A DNA stretch of 64,000 nt from Chloroherpetonaceae bacterium (GTDB lineage: Bacteria; Bacteroidota; Chlorobiia; Chlorobiales; Chloroherpetonaceae), in NCBI GenBank assembly GCA_028277445.1, contig JANQGG010000010.1, positions 39,035-103,034 of the forward strand, given 5' to 3'. A model generated the notes under the pieces. It was not told the origin of the DNA. It searched no databases and saw only the letters and a list, made by a program, of their open reading frames with translations. The number at the start of each line of letters is the position of its first letter. Position 1 is the first letter of the stretch. Below are positions 7,704 through 17,071 of this stretch, in pieces. Position numbers and translations under genes: made by a program.

Positions 7704-8894
7704 TTATACTTCCGAGTTTTCAGATTGATATGCGTCGCAAACCGCTTTGGCAACGGTGGAAGAAACCGTTTTATCCAGAACGGAAGGCAGAAACATCTCC
7801 GGTGTTGGATGCTCAATGGTTTCAGCCAGGGCATAGGCGGCCGAAAGCTTCATTTTTGGGGAGATGTGTTTGGCTTTGGCATCAATGGCGCCACGAAATA
7901 CGCCAGGAAAGGCCAGCACGTTATTGACCTGATTTGGGAAATCGCTGCGTCCGGTGCCAATAATTCTTACCCCGGCTGCTTTGGCTTCATCGGGCATAAT
8001 TTCCGGTGTAGGATTGGCAAGCGCGAGTATGATGGGATCTTCGGCCATGGTGTGGATCATATGCTGATTGAGCAAATTTCCAACGCTCACGCCAATAAAC
8101 ACATCGGCATTAACAAGCGCATCGGCTAGCGCGCCTTTTTTTTGAGATTGATTGGTCATCATGGCAAGCTGCATTTTTTGAGGCGAGTTTTGCAGATCGG
8201 GCCGTTGGCGGTCCAAAATGCCTTTGCTATCGCAAACAATAATATCTTTAACGGGCTGGCAAACATTGGGATCGTAACCCACGCACAAGAGCAGTTCAAC
8301 GATGGCGGTTCCAGCTGCGCCAGCGCCATTGATGACAACCTTTAAATCCGTAAGCGCTTTTCCGGCTAGTTTAGCCGCATTGATGAGCGCGGCCAGCAAA
8401 ACAATTGCCGTACCATGCTGGTCGTCATGAAAAACCGGTATACCAATGTCTTGCAAGGCTTGCTCAATTTCAAAACAGCGTGGCGCGGCAATATCCTCTA
8501 AATTTACCCCGGCAAAAACAGGGGCGATATTTTTAACCAGGTTAATAATTTCGAAGGTGTTTTGCGTGCCGGTGCAGATGGGAAAGGCATCAATACCGGC
8601 ATATTCTTTAAACAGCACCGCTTTGCCTTCCATAACCGGAATAGCGCCATATGGGCCGATGTTTCCAAGGCCTAAAACGGCCGAGCCATCGGAAACAATG
8701 GCTACCGTGTTTTTTTTAAGTGTATAGTCGTAAGCTTTTTGAGGGTCTTCGGCAACCACGCGGCTGACTTCAGCCACACCGGGCGTATAGGCAAGTGAGA
8801 GATCGTAGTTGTTCTTGAGTTGTATTTTCGAAGTTATCTCAATTTTCCCGGCATGCTCTTTGTGCAGGTTTAGCGCATCTTGGTTTATATCCAT
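7704..8894 (-). CDS. Malic enzyme, NAD(P)-dependent, short bacterial form
   Basis: A 396-residue oxidative decarboxylase converting malate to pyruvate and CO2. Signatures in order: SLAYTPGVAEVS, GLGNIGPYGAIPVMEGK, FPICTGTQNTFEI, GVNLEDIAAPRCFEIE (metal and substrate binding), HDDQHGTA, and a GAGAAG Rossmann motif near residue 170. It lacks the phosphotransacetylase-like extension of MaeB-type enzymes. I use ATG 8894 (MDINQD), although an in-frame TTG sits 6 bp earlier. It is followed by cobO. Cofactor preference cannot be read from sequence with confidence. Confidence 0.92.
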   Translation of the reverse strand: MDINQDALNLHKEHAGKIEITSKIQLKNNYDLSLAYTPGVAEVSRVVAEDPQKAYDYTLKKNTVAIVSDGSAVLGLGNIGPYGAIPVMEGKAVLFKEYAGIDAFPICTGTQNTFEIINLVKNIAPVFAGVNLEDIAAPRCFEIEQALQDIGIPVFHDDQHGTAIVLLAALINAAKLAGKALTDLKVVINGAGAAGTAIVELLLCVGYDPNVCQPVKDIIVCDSKGILDRQRPDLQNSPQKMQLAMMTNQSQKKGALADALVNADVFIGVSVGNLLNQHMIHTMAEDPIILALANPTPEIMPDEAKAAGVRIIGTGRSDFPNQVNNVLAFPGVFRGAIDAKAKHISPKMKLSAAYALAETIEHPTPEMFLPSVLDKTVSSTVAKAVCDAYQSENSEV

Positions 8895-8939
8895 TATCAA
8901 AAAAGTTGATTAAAAAAGGTTTGAGGGTTGCTAAGGCTT

Positions 8940-9755
8940 TCAATGCTTCGAGAGTTCGTTTAGAAAATTTTGGATGCCAGGTACATAATTTTTTGAAAAC
9001 AAGAAACCATTGCCATGATCGTGCTGAATTTCTAAAAAATATTTTGGCTCATTGGCTGCTTCATAGAGCGCTTCGGCATGAGAAAACGGGATAACTTCAT
9101 CTGCAGAACTATGGATGATAAGGCTCGGGCAATGGATTTTTTTTAAACGCTCCAGAGTGTTGTAATGAATGCGGGTTAGCCAACGAACCGGAAAATAAGG
9201 GTAAGTTTCAACCCCAATGTTTGGAATTGAAGTAAAGGTTGATTCCAGAATTAAGGCAACAGGCTTGTATTTTTCAGCCACCCAGGCGGCAACCCCGCCC
9301 CCCAGGGATCGGCCATGAGCAATAATTTGGCCGGGTTGAAATCCCTTTTGTTCGGTTAAATACTGCCATGCTGCTTCAGCATCGATGTAGGTGCCTTTTT
9401 CAGACACCACGCCCGAGCTTTGGCCATATCCCCGATAATCAAAAATCAAAACATGTAATCCAAGCTGATGAAAACGTTCGATAGTCGTTAGCCTGTCCGA
9501 TATATTTCCGGCATTGCCATGAAAAAAAAGCATGACACGCGTTGCCTCGGGATGAGGTACATACCAGCCATGAAGCTTTTGGCCGTCTCTTGTTTCCAAG
9601 AAAACAGTTTCAAATGAAAGACCTATTGAACTCGGATCAGAAGTTATGGTTTTGGATGGTAAAAAAACCAAATGCTTCTGATAGTAATACATGAAAAACA
9701 ATAGGATGACATAGAAACTTGCTATTGAGCTAATAAAAATTAAAAATAGTCTCAC
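8940..9755 (-). CDS. Membrane-anchored alpha/beta hydrolase (BEM46/YfhR-like)
   Basis: A 271-residue protein with a single N-terminal transmembrane segment (residues 3-25) and an alpha/beta hydrolase domain. Visible parts are FFHGNAGN (77-84, oxyanion loop), FDYRGYGQSSG, the nucleophile S150 in GRSLGGG, D219 in SSADEVIP, and a histidine near 245-247 in HDHGNG. These match the BEM46/YfhR type, which has no firmly assigned substrate. It lies between malic enzyme and trpB on the same strand, with no sign of functional linkage to either. Confidence 0.8.
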   Translation of the reverse strand: MRLFLIFISSIASFYVILLFFMYYYQKHLVFLPSKTITSDPSSIGLSFETVFLETRDGQKLHGWYVPHPEATRVMLFFHGNAGNISDRLTTIERFHQLGLHVLIFDYRGYGQSSGVVSEKGTYIDAEAAWQYLTEQKGFQPGQIIAHGRSLGGGVAAWVAEKYKPVALILESTFTSIPNIGVETYPYFPVRWLTRIHYNTLERLKKIHCPSLIIHSSADEVIPFSHAEALYEAANEPKYFLEIQHDHGNGFLFSKNYVPGIQNFLNELSKH

Positions 9756-9798
9756 AATACATCTAAAATTTGGGCTTCATGGCTTGATCATACCATAG

Positions 9799-11001
9799 TT
9801 ATAAGTTCATTTTTTTAACAACAAAATCAAGGTCTTTATCGCCCCGCCCGCTTAAATTAATGAGAATATTTTGGCCGGGCAGCTCAGGTGCAATTTTCAT
9901 GGCATAGGCCACGGCATGGGCGCTTTCCAAAGCCGGGATAATGCCTTCAAGCCTTGATAGAGAAACAAACGTATCCAGGCATTCCTGGTCGGAAACGGTT
10001 TCGTACTCCACACGACCGATGTCTTTCAGGTAAGAATGCTGTGGACCGACGCCCGGATAATCCAATCCCGAAGCCACGGAGTATACCGGTTTTGGATCGC
10101 CCTTTTCATCTTGGATGAGATAACATTTAAATCCATGAATAACGCCCGGCTGACCTTTGGTTAATGTTGCGGCATGATCGGGTGTTTCCAAACCCAAACC
10201 TGAGGGCTCTACGCCGATGATACGCACGTTTTCATCTTCCAAAAACGCTGTAAACAATCCGATGGCATTGCTTCCGCCGCCAACGCAGGCAACCAAAACG
10301 TCGGGATTTTTTCCAACCATCTCATTAAACTGAGTCTTGGCTTCCTCGCCGACAATCTTTTGAAAATCGCGAACCATCATTGGGAACGGATGCGGGCCAA
10401 CAACCGAACCGATGGCGTAAAAAAAGTTTTTCGGATCTTTCATGTACTCTTCAAACGCGCTATCCACGGCATCTTTTAATGTTGCCGTACCTCGGGTAAC
10501 CGGAACGATGGTTGCGCCAAGAACTTTCATTCGCATCACATTGGGGTGTTCTTTTTCAATATCAACCGTTCCCATGTGAATTTCACATGGCACCCCTAGT
10601 AAGGCACAAGCCGTAGCCAAAGCAACGCCGTGCTGCCCTGCACCGGTTTCAGCCAGCACTTTGGTTTTACCCATGCTTTTAGCCACAAGCACTTCTCCCA
10701 GGCAGTGATTGATTTTATGCGCACCGGTGTGGTTCAGATCTTCTCGTTTAAAATAAATAGTTGCACCGTTGCAATGCTCGGTTAAGCGTTTGCAATGGTA
10801 GATCGGACTTGGCCGACCAACATAATGCTTTAACAGGTCCGATAATTCGTTTTGGAAGGACTCTTTTTGGCTGATTTCTTCATAAGCTAAGGTGATCTCA
10901 TCCATGATGGCTTTAAGCTCAGGCGGAACAACCTGACCACCGTAAGGGCCAAACATGCCATCTTTATCAGGCATAACTTCGGTTGAAACAGATCTACTCA
11001 T
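9799..11001 (-). CDS. trpB: Tryptophan synthase beta chain
   Basis: A 400-residue PLP enzyme that condenses indole and serine to tryptophan. The PLP lysine is K96 in GAHKINH; the AETGAGQHG segment, the phosphate-binding CVGGGSNA loop and the C-terminal LSGRGDKD are all in place. The length fits TrpB1. No trpA lies beside it in the window. It has a 132-bp upstream space and so probably its own promoter. The N-terminal GMFGPYGGQ is the usual family start, which supports the chosen ATG. Confidence 0.96.
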   Translation of the reverse strand: MSRSVSTEVMPDKDGMFGPYGGQVVPPELKAIMDEITLAYEEISQKESFQNELSDLLKHYVGRPSPIYHCKRLTEHCNGATIYFKREDLNHTGAHKINHCLGEVLVAKSMGKTKVLAETGAGQHGVALATACALLGVPCEIHMGTVDIEKEHPNVMRMKVLGATIVPVTRGTATLKDAVDSAFEEYMKDPKNFFYAIGSVVGPHPFPMMVRDFQKIVGEEAKTQFNEMVGKNPDVLVACVGGGSNAIGLFTAFLEDENVRIIGVEPSGLGLETPDHAATLTKGQPGVIHGFKCYLIQDEKGDPKPVYSVASGLDYPGVGPQHSYLKDIGRVEYETVSDQECLDTFVSLSRLEGIIPALESAHAVAYAMKIAPELPGQNILINLSGRGDKDLDFVVKKMNL

Positions 11002-11133
11002 AATTGATATTTAGGATTACAAGTTATGATTTCAAATTTTCTATAATGCGCCTTTTTCTAGCGATTGTCAATGAATGCTAAATAATACGTTTTTTCTTTT
11101 AAAAGCATTCACAAGTATCAGCGAATTATGGTT

Positions 11134-12657
11134 TTATCGACGATGCTTTTTTTTCTTTTTCTTCTGACCGCTTTTGATTTTTTGTTTTTTTGAGTTGTTT
11201 TGCGAATTAGCAGTTGGCTTTATTGCCTCTGTTGCTGAATCAGATTTGGGTTCCGGCGGCACAATCTGTTTTGGATCAACGGTTTCCGGTTTTTTTTCCG
11301 AGACTTCTTTAGCAGTAACTGGCGCAGGCGGCGTTGCCGATGTTTTTTTCTGCTCTTCTTTTTTGGCTTCAACCTTAGGCGCCGGAGCAGAAGGCGCTGG
11401 CTGAGCAGGTTTTGAAGGGATAGGAGCAATCTTGGGTTCTTCTTTTTTGGCTTCAACCTTAGGCGCCGGAGCAGAAGGCGCTGGTTGAGCAGGTTTTGAA
11501 GGAGCAGGAGCAATCTTGGGCTCTTCTTTTTTAGCTTCAACCTTAGGCGCCGGAGCAGGAGGCGCAGGCTGAGCGGGTTTTGAAGGGATAGGAGCAATCT
11601 TGGGTTCTTCTTTTTTGGCTTCAACCTTAGGCGCTGGAGCAGGAGGCGCTGGCTGAGCGGGTTTTGAAGGGATAGGAGCAATCTTGGGTTCTTCTTTTTT
11701 AACTTCAACCTTAGGCGCCGGTTTAACGGGTTGTTTTTCAGTAATGCTCTCCTGCGGTTTTGGGCTGGAAATACGAATGGGCGTATCCTCTTTTATGGCC
11801 TTTTTTTCAGCCGCAGAAGATTTTTCTCCGCTGGATTTTTGTTTCAGTTTTGCAAGCAGATCAATCGCAGTAGGTTCTATCTGGCGCGGAACTTCCTGGA
11901 TCAGGTCGAAAATTGAGGTAATATCAAAAACAGTTTTGCCAATCTCAATACCTAATGGTTCCAAATGGTCGCCTTCAAGCTCATTATTTAGCAACTCATC
12001 AGCATTTTTGTCGCGAAGTGTTTTATAAAACCAAGCCACATCGCTTTTTTCCGGATATTCAGTTATGCTTCCTGCAACATTATCATTATTAAAAGAGATC
12101 ATAGCAGTAAGTGTAAAGAGATCACTTTCCACGATCAACCGTTGCATTTCTTCACGAGATGGCCGGACTCCCAAATTAAATGTATCTAAAAGCGTTGGTA
12201 AAAGGGGAATCGGAACCGAATCGCCGGTGTCTGAAATATCAGGAGCAATTAAAAGCGACGGCTCGTTTAAAATACCGGTTGTATTATTGTTTGTTTGAGG
12301 TGAAAGTTTAAATGCGTTGTTTTTGGAATCGGTAAACGCTTCAAGTAACGCAATATATTTACAACCCACACTGTGCCCAACCCAAAAAAACGGGAGTGAT
12401 TTTATTGCCGGAACTTCTTGGCGCACCAGATTGCGCTCGTTAAGCAATGTTAAAGCAATTTCGGCATGGTTTAAGCCAAATTGAAATGGTACAGCGATAA
12501 TGCAATAGCCTGCATTATAGAGTCGTTCTAAAAAATAGTCGTACGAAACTGTTGGAAACTGACCAAAAAGTTGTCCGCCATAAAATTCAATTACACCTTT
12601 TGGTTTCGGATGCAAAGCAACCCAACTTTTTGAAATTCGTTGATATGTTACATTCAT
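11134..12657 (-). CDS. DUF1350 alpha/beta-hydrolase-like protein with repeat-rich Lys/Ala/Pro tail
   Basis: A 507-residue two-part protein. Residues 1 to about 260 match DUF1350, an alpha/beta-hydrolase-like family best known from cyanobacteria and plastids: GVIEFYGGQLFGQFP, FLERLYNAGYCIIAVPF, FFWVGHSVGCKYIALLEA (a GHSVG nucleophile elbow) and PSLLIAPDISDT. Residues about 315-440 are four and a half copies of a 28-residue unit rich in Lys, Glu, Pro and Ala, and the end is strongly basic (SKKQKIKSGQKKKKKKHRR). The tail is low-complexity and probably flexible. Function is unknown. Confidence 0.75.
   Translation of the reverse strand: MNVTYQRISKSWVALHPKPKGVIEFYGGQLFGQFPTVSYDYFLERLYNAGYCIIAVPFQFGLNHAEIALTLLNERNLVRQEVPAIKSLPFFWVGHSVGCKYIALLEAFTDSKNNAFKLSPQTNNNTTGILNEPSLLIAPDISDTGDSVPIPLLPTLLDTFNLGVRPSREEMQRLIVESDLFTLTAMISFNNDNVAGSITEYPEKSDVAWFYKTLRDKNADELLNNELEGDHLEPLGIEIGKTVFDITSIFDLIQEVPRQIEPTAIDLLAKLKQKSSGEKSSAAEKKAIKEDTPIRISSPKPQESITEKQPVKPAPKVEVKKEEPKIAPIPSKPAQPAPPAPAPKVEAKKEEPKIAPIPSKPAQPAPPAPAPKVEAKKEEPKIAPAPSKPAQPAPSAPAPKVEAKKEEPKIAPIPSKPAQPAPSAPAPKVEAKKEEQKKTSATPPAPVTAKEVSEKKPETVDPKQIVPPEPKSDSATEAIKPTANSQNNSKKQKIKSGQKKKKKKHRR
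11344..11712 (-). repeat. 84-bp in-frame tandem repeat, about 4.4 copies
   Basis: Each 84-bp unit encodes a 28-residue block starting KVEAKKEEPKIAP. Four full copies and a partial fifth lie head to tail within the DUF1350 gene. Copies differ only at a few bases (for example IPSKP versus APSKP, and PPAP versus PSAP), suggesting recent expansion by slippage or unequal exchange. Confidence 0.9.
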
Positions 12658-12870
12658 ATCGCAATTCCTCCTTATTTTTTCTATGTCTTATTGATGGAAA
12701 AATCCATCCTTATGGTTAAAATTCATACTAAAAAGATGATAATTGATGAATAAACAACTTAAAAAAGGGGATTTGATAATAAAACACGTTTAGAAGTAAA
12801 ATCTGAAGAAATAATTGACCACGCCCCAAAAAAGATGGCTTGGCAAACGTTTGTTTTGTTGATTTGAGAA

Positions 12871-14898
12871 CTACATGGGTATCCTTCGATCTCGACTCAA
12901 GCGGCGGTCATTATCTTTGGTTTGTTTTTTCATGAATGTATCCATCTTCTCAAAGGCATCAATATCAAACAGAGGCGTTCTGCACACGCTTATGGTTCGA
13001 TCGGTATTTGCAAATGCAATCAATTCGGAGTTTGTAGCTAAAGCAATGTTATAGAATGGCCCCGACATGGCCGCAACTTCTTTACCGGATTCAACATCCC
13101 ACAATTTTAGAATACTAATTTTTCTAACACGGTTATAGCCGGAAGAGATTAGCATTTTACCGTTTTGGCTAAACGCTAAAAAGTCAATTCCGCCAGGATT
13201 CCCAGTTAGTGTAATGAGCTCTTCATTGGTTTCAATATCCCACAGCTTAATCGATTTGTCCCAACTTCCGGAAGCAAGGATTGTGCTTGAAGGATTCAGG
13301 GAAATAGATATAACCGGCCTTGTGTGGCCAATAAGTTGAGTGCGTTGATTGCCCGTTTCCGTATCCCAGATGATAATGGATTTATCATTACTGGCAGATA
13401 CAATTGTTTTCCCATCGGAACTAAACAATACCGAATTAATTTCCTGTTCATGACCTTTCAACGTCATTTCTTCTTTACCTTTACGTAGATGCCAAAGTTT
13501 AAGCTCCGTATCGTTACTGCCGGAAGCTAACATTGTACCGCCAGGATTAAAGCATACGGTGTTTATGACACGTTTATGACCACTAAATACGGCCTCTTCA
13601 AATCCGGTTTTTGCATCCCATACACGAATAATTTTGTCACTTCCGGCAGAGGCAAATTTTTTACCATCCGGGCTAAATGCCAATGAATACACATAGCCGG
13701 TTTTAACAAAACTCACCAGACTAAATCGGTTAATGCCGGTTTGTGATTCGGTAATCGAAATTTTCCAACTGGCAGAAGCAAGTAATGATCCATCAGGATT
13801 AAACGCCATGGAGTTGATTCTGCTGGTTGAATGTTCATTAACCATTTGTGAGGACTCGAAAACCTGATGAAGGGCCAAGCGACGGGTTTTGCGCCGAGGA
13901 TCTATATCATCTCTACGTTCGTCAGCACGGCGTTCGCTCGATACATCTTCTTCCTGAAGCTCAGCTTGATAGCCTAAATCCTTTTGGATTTTAGGTAACT
14001 CCAAAACAGACAGCCGTTCAATTTTAGAAATATTAATGGTTTTGTTGATATTGGCTACCGCGATTGATGTCCCATCCGAGCTAATATTGATCGTATAAAA
14101 TCCGCCTTCAAACGATCCTAATTCTTTACCGGCTAAAAAGTCCCAGAATTTAACGTGAGATGTTTTTTCCAAACGATTGTAACTAACCGATACAAGTTCG
14201 GTGCTTTGGGTATTAAATGTCAGATAGGTTAAACCATTTGGGTGGCCAACTAGTGTAGCGATTTCCGATCCGGTTTCAGCATCCCAAATTTTTATATTTT
14301 TATCCCATCCCGATGAGGCAATGTATTTGCCATTCGGACATATAGCTACAGTATTGATTAATCGTGTATGCCCAATAAGTGTGTGAAGAACTTTACCGCT
14401 GTTTATATCCCACAAAATAACCGTTTTATCGGTACTGGCAGAGGCTAGAACATGACTGTCGGAACCAAACGCTAACGCATTCACATCTTGTTCATGACCT
14501 TTTAACGTGTGAATTAAGTTTCCGTTTTTTGTATCCCATATCTTAATGGTGGCATCATTGCTGGCTGAAGCTAAATATTTTCCATTTGGGCTAAATTTTA
14601 CTGAGTTAATAGCCTGTTTATGCCCTTTTAACTCAAATAATAATCTCCCGCTTCCTGTACTCCATATATTGACAATTTTTGAGCTTCCGGCTGAAGCGAT
14701 CATTTTGCCATCAAAACTATAATCTATTGAGTAAATGTATTCATTTGGCGATTCAGAAATCAAGTTTCGAAATTCATCGCCGGTTAATATATCCGTGATA
14801 ACCGTTTTCCAACTCGCATGGGCTAAAAAACTTGTGTCAGGGCTAAAACACAATGCATTTATTCGATTGGAGGACTGGCCAATAATGCTGAGTGACAT
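12871..14898 (-). CDS. WD40-repeat protein with two tandem seven-bladed propellers
   Basis: A 675-residue protein with fourteen WD40 blades in two sets of seven. The sets match blade by blade: blade 1 has an ASWK variant, blades 2-5 are canonical (ASAGS.K..IW, ASASND, GSWDKSIKLWD), blade 6 carries a YNR insertion, and blade 7 is degenerate. Each set is followed by an Arg/Asp-rich tail (SERRADERRDDIDPRRKTRR near 320 and DNDRRLSRDRRIP at the end). No signal peptide, catalytic or kinase domain is present, so it is presumably a cytosolic scaffold with unknown partners. An internal duplication of propeller plus tail explains its size. Confidence 0.88.
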   Translation of the reverse strand: MSLSIIGQSSNRINALCFSPDTSFLAHASWKTVITDILTGDEFRNLISESPNEYIYSIDYSFDGKMIASAGSSKIVNIWSTGSGRLLFELKGHKQAINSVKFSPNGKYLASASNDATIKIWDTKNGNLIHTLKGHEQDVNALAFGSDSHVLASASTDKTVILWDINSGKVLHTLIGHTRLINTVAICPNGKYIASSGWDKNIKIWDAETGSEIATLVGHPNGLTYLTFNTQSTELVSVSYNRLEKTSHVKFWDFLAGKELGSFEGGFYTINISSDGTSIAVANINKTINISKIERLSVLELPKIQKDLGYQAELQEEDVSSERRADERRDDIDPRRKTRRLALHQVFESSQMVNEHSTSRINSMAFNPDGSLLASASWKISITESQTGINRFSLVSFVKTGYVYSLAFSPDGKKFASAGSDKIIRVWDAKTGFEEAVFSGHKRVINTVCFNPGGTMLASGSNDTELKLWHLRKGKEEMTLKGHEQEINSVLFSSDGKTIVSASNDKSIIIWDTETGNQRTQLIGHTRPVISISLNPSSTILASGSWDKSIKLWDIETNEELITLTGNPGGIDFLAFSQNGKMLISSGYNRVRKISILKLWDVESGKEVAAMSGPFYNIALATNSELIAFANTDRTISVCRTPLFDIDAFEKMDTFMKKQTKDNDRRLSRDRRIPM

Positions 14899-15019
14899 AT
14901 GAAAGCAGGTTTAGTTAAAAAAAATTGTGGAAAGATTGTACCTTTTGGGTAATAACTATCAACCTCGCTTATTAATTATAGTTAGCTAAAAGACACTAAA
15001 ATTTAATCAAAAGAACGAT

Positions 15020-15039
15020 ATTTCCACACTTGTGGAAAT
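15020..15039. promoter_or_regulatory. Inverted repeat upstream of the WD40 gene
   Basis: ATTTCCACA and TGTGGAAAT form perfect 9-bp arms around a 2-bp spacer, 122 bp before the WD40 gene's ATG. A third copy of the half-site (TGTGGAAA) lies at about 14926-14933, nearer the gene. An operator for an unknown regulator is the simplest reading. Confidence 0.4.
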
Positions 15040-15107
15040 GAATTTTCCAGAATAAAATGACTGAAACGGTTAGAGAGTTCCTAACTGAATCGTATGGTTA
15101 GTTTAAT

Positions 15108-15854
15108 TTAAATGTTTTTTACCCCTTTTAAAACGTTAAATTTGCTGCGGTTTTCATAGTTTGACAAAAAAACGCGGTATGTATTTTCCCGGAGTTCAAG
15201 GATATGTTCTTTTGAATGACCTTTTGGGTAAAGAGGGGCATCAATAGCTAAGAGAACTTCGCCACAATGTATCTTAAATGATTTTTTTTCGGTCAATCGG
15301 TGACTCCCAAGAATTGTTACCGGTAAAACCGGGGTATTGGTTCGGCAAGCCAAATTAAAAGCGCCTTGTTTTAAGGGTTGAATTTTTCCTTCAACATCCC
15401 GAGTCCCATCAGCGAAAATATGAATGGATTTCCCCGAACAGATTTTTTCTTTTGCTTCTTCAAGTGAAGCCAATGCCTTTTTTTTGTTTTTTCGATCAAT
15501 AAGTATAAAATCGCCTAACCATAACGACCAACCGAAAAAAGGGATTTTCCCTAACTCTGCTTTAGCGATCATCCTCAAATTTAAACGAATGGAAGCAAGT
15601 ATAATTGGGATATCGGCCATACTTGCATGATTACTGGCGATAACATAAACCTGGTTTTCATGATAATGATGCTCTCCGAAAATGTGAACCTTAATACCCA
15701 GTACCCATAAGCATCCTTTACCCCAAACCCTGGCAAATTTCAAATAGGCGTTACCCGACCGATCGACTAACGATGCTAAAGAAGACAATATGGATATCAG
15801 AAAGGTGTATGGCAGCACCACTAAAAAAAACAATATTGTTCGAAACGAAAGCAT
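15108..15854 (-). CDS. plsC: 1-acyl-sn-glycerol-3-phosphate acyltransferase (PlsC family)
   Basis: A 248-residue membrane-associated acyltransferase that adds the second acyl chain in phosphatidic acid synthesis. An N-terminal hydrophobic segment (about 5-27) is followed by the catalytic NHASMADIP (the HX4D motif). The FADGTRD block stands where most relatives have FPEGTRS, and a VLPVTILGS block follows. The Pro-Glu to Ala-Asp change in motif III is unusual and may affect acceptor binding. The gene follows anmK on the same strand by 26 bp. Confidence 0.87.
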   Translation of the reverse strand: MLSFRTILFFLVVLPYTFLISILSSLASLVDRSGNAYLKFARVWGKGCLWVLGIKVHIFGEHHYHENQVYVIASNHASMADIPIILASIRLNLRMIAKAELGKIPFFGWSLWLGDFILIDRKNKKKALASLEEAKEKICSGKSIHIFADGTRDVEGKIQPLKQGAFNLACRTNTPVLPVTILGSHRLTEKKSFKIHCGEVLLAIDAPLYPKGHSKEHILELRENTYRVFLSNYENRSKFNVLKGVKNI

Positions 15855-15880
15855 AGTTAAATGGAAGTGATCTTCTTGCT

Positions 15881-17071
15881 TTATTTAGAAGATAATGGTG
15901 GAAGTGAGAGTTTTCCAAGTATGGCAGGGGTTTTTAATGATGCGCTTTGTTGGTTGAGAAATTGATACCCTAAAACAGAAAACAAAACGGCCTCTTTTCC
16001 ATCGCTGCTGATTTTTAAATTGTGGCAATCATCGATGGTTTTAACTGTTTGAGATGAAAAGCACTTTTTTAAACGCTGCATGATAAATGGATTTTTACTT
16101 CCACCGCCGCTAACGATTAACTCGCTGCAGTTGATCTTTGGGGTAACAAAATGCTGATATTGAGCATGAATCACTCGAACGGTAAGTTCCGAAAGCGTAG
16201 CAATTAAATCTTCATCGGTTAAGTTGTATTCCTTTGCGCTTAAAAGAATAGCCTGAAAACAGGCGTCATTGTATTTTTCACGACCGGTTGATTTTGGTGG
16301 CGAAAGATCATAATACGGATCGTTTAATAGCTTATGTAATAATGGTTCATGAATTTGGCCTTGGCTGGCTTTAAGGCCGTCTGTATCGCAAGATAAGTTA
16401 AACAACTGCTGAGCTGCTTTATCAATCAAGATGTTGCCGGGACCGCAATCAAAAAAAATCACTTCAGAAAATGATCCGCCAGCTTTAATGGCCGTCAGAT
16501 TACTGATTCCGCCGATGTTTACTATCAACTGGTTTTTATCACCACTTTGAAAAAGTACATAATCGAGGTAAGGCATCAAGGGCGCGCCTTCTCCTCCTGA
16601 AGCAACATCTGCGACGCGAAAATCACTGATAACCGGGCGCGAGGTTTCCTTGGCAATAACAGCCGCTTCGCCAAGTTGGTACGTCGAGCGAATAGCGTAC
16701 GATTCAATGCTTTCTTGGTGAGGTTCGTGCCAAAACGTTTGGCCGTGCGAGGCAATAAAATCAATGGTTTTTAGCGGTATGCGCTGTTTGGTGATGAACG
16801 TAAGGGCGGCATCGGCAAAAACCTTGCCCAGCAAAAAGTTCATTTGGGAGATGTCTTTAAGCTCGACTTGAGGGCGGTTGATAATGTTTTGGATACGATT
16901 TCGAATGCCTGGCTGAAATAGAATGGTTTCAAATGCCAAGAGCTCAGGCTGAATAGAATCTTTTTTTTGGCTGATTTTCGTTAAGCCAACATCAACGCCA
17001 TCAACGGATGTGCCCGATAATAGCCCAATGGATAGAATCTCAGATTTTTCCGCACAATCAAAGTTTAGCAT
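15881..17071 (-). CDS. anmK: Anhydro-N-acetylmuramic acid kinase
   Basis: A 396-residue sugar kinase of the ASKHA fold that phosphorylates and opens 1,6-anhydro-MurNAc during wall recycling. It carries the GLLSGTSVDGVDVGL start motif, SHGQTFWHEP, a DFRVADVASGGEGAPLMPY block, VNIGGISNLTA, FFDCGPGNILID and a late VSGGGSKNPF. Length agrees with the family (about 370-400). The start overlaps the 3' end of thrC by 7 bp, so it is probably co-transcribed. NagZ at the window start acts in the same recycling route. Confidence 0.95.
   Translation of the reverse strand: MLNFDCAEKSEILSIGLLSGTSVDGVDVGLTKISQKKDSIQPELLAFETILFQPGIRNRIQNIINRPQVELKDISQMNFLLGKVFADAALTFITKQRIPLKTIDFIASHGQTFWHEPHQESIESYAIRSTYQLGEAAVIAKETSRPVISDFRVADVASGGEGAPLMPYLDYVLFQSGDKNQLIVNIGGISNLTAIKAGGSFSEVIFFDCGPGNILIDKAAQQLFNLSCDTDGLKASQGQIHEPLLHKLLNDPYYDLSPPKSTGREKYNDACFQAILLSAKEYNLTDEDLIATLSELTVRVIHAQYQHFVTPKINCSELIVSGGGSKNPFIMQRLKKCFSSQTVKTIDDCHNLKISSDGKEAVLFSVLGYQFLNQQSASLKTPAILGKLSLPPLSSK

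Noticed and set aside
11220-11708. 162-codon Leu/Arg/Lys-rich minus-strand ORF overlapping the DUF1350 gene
   Set aside because: It is another frame of the 84-bp repeat, open only because the unit length is a multiple of three; composition is unnatural.
15020-15039. DnaA-box pair / replication origin
   Set aside because: The half-site differs from the DnaA-box consensus at two positions, and no dnaA, dnaN or AT-rich unwinding region is nearby.
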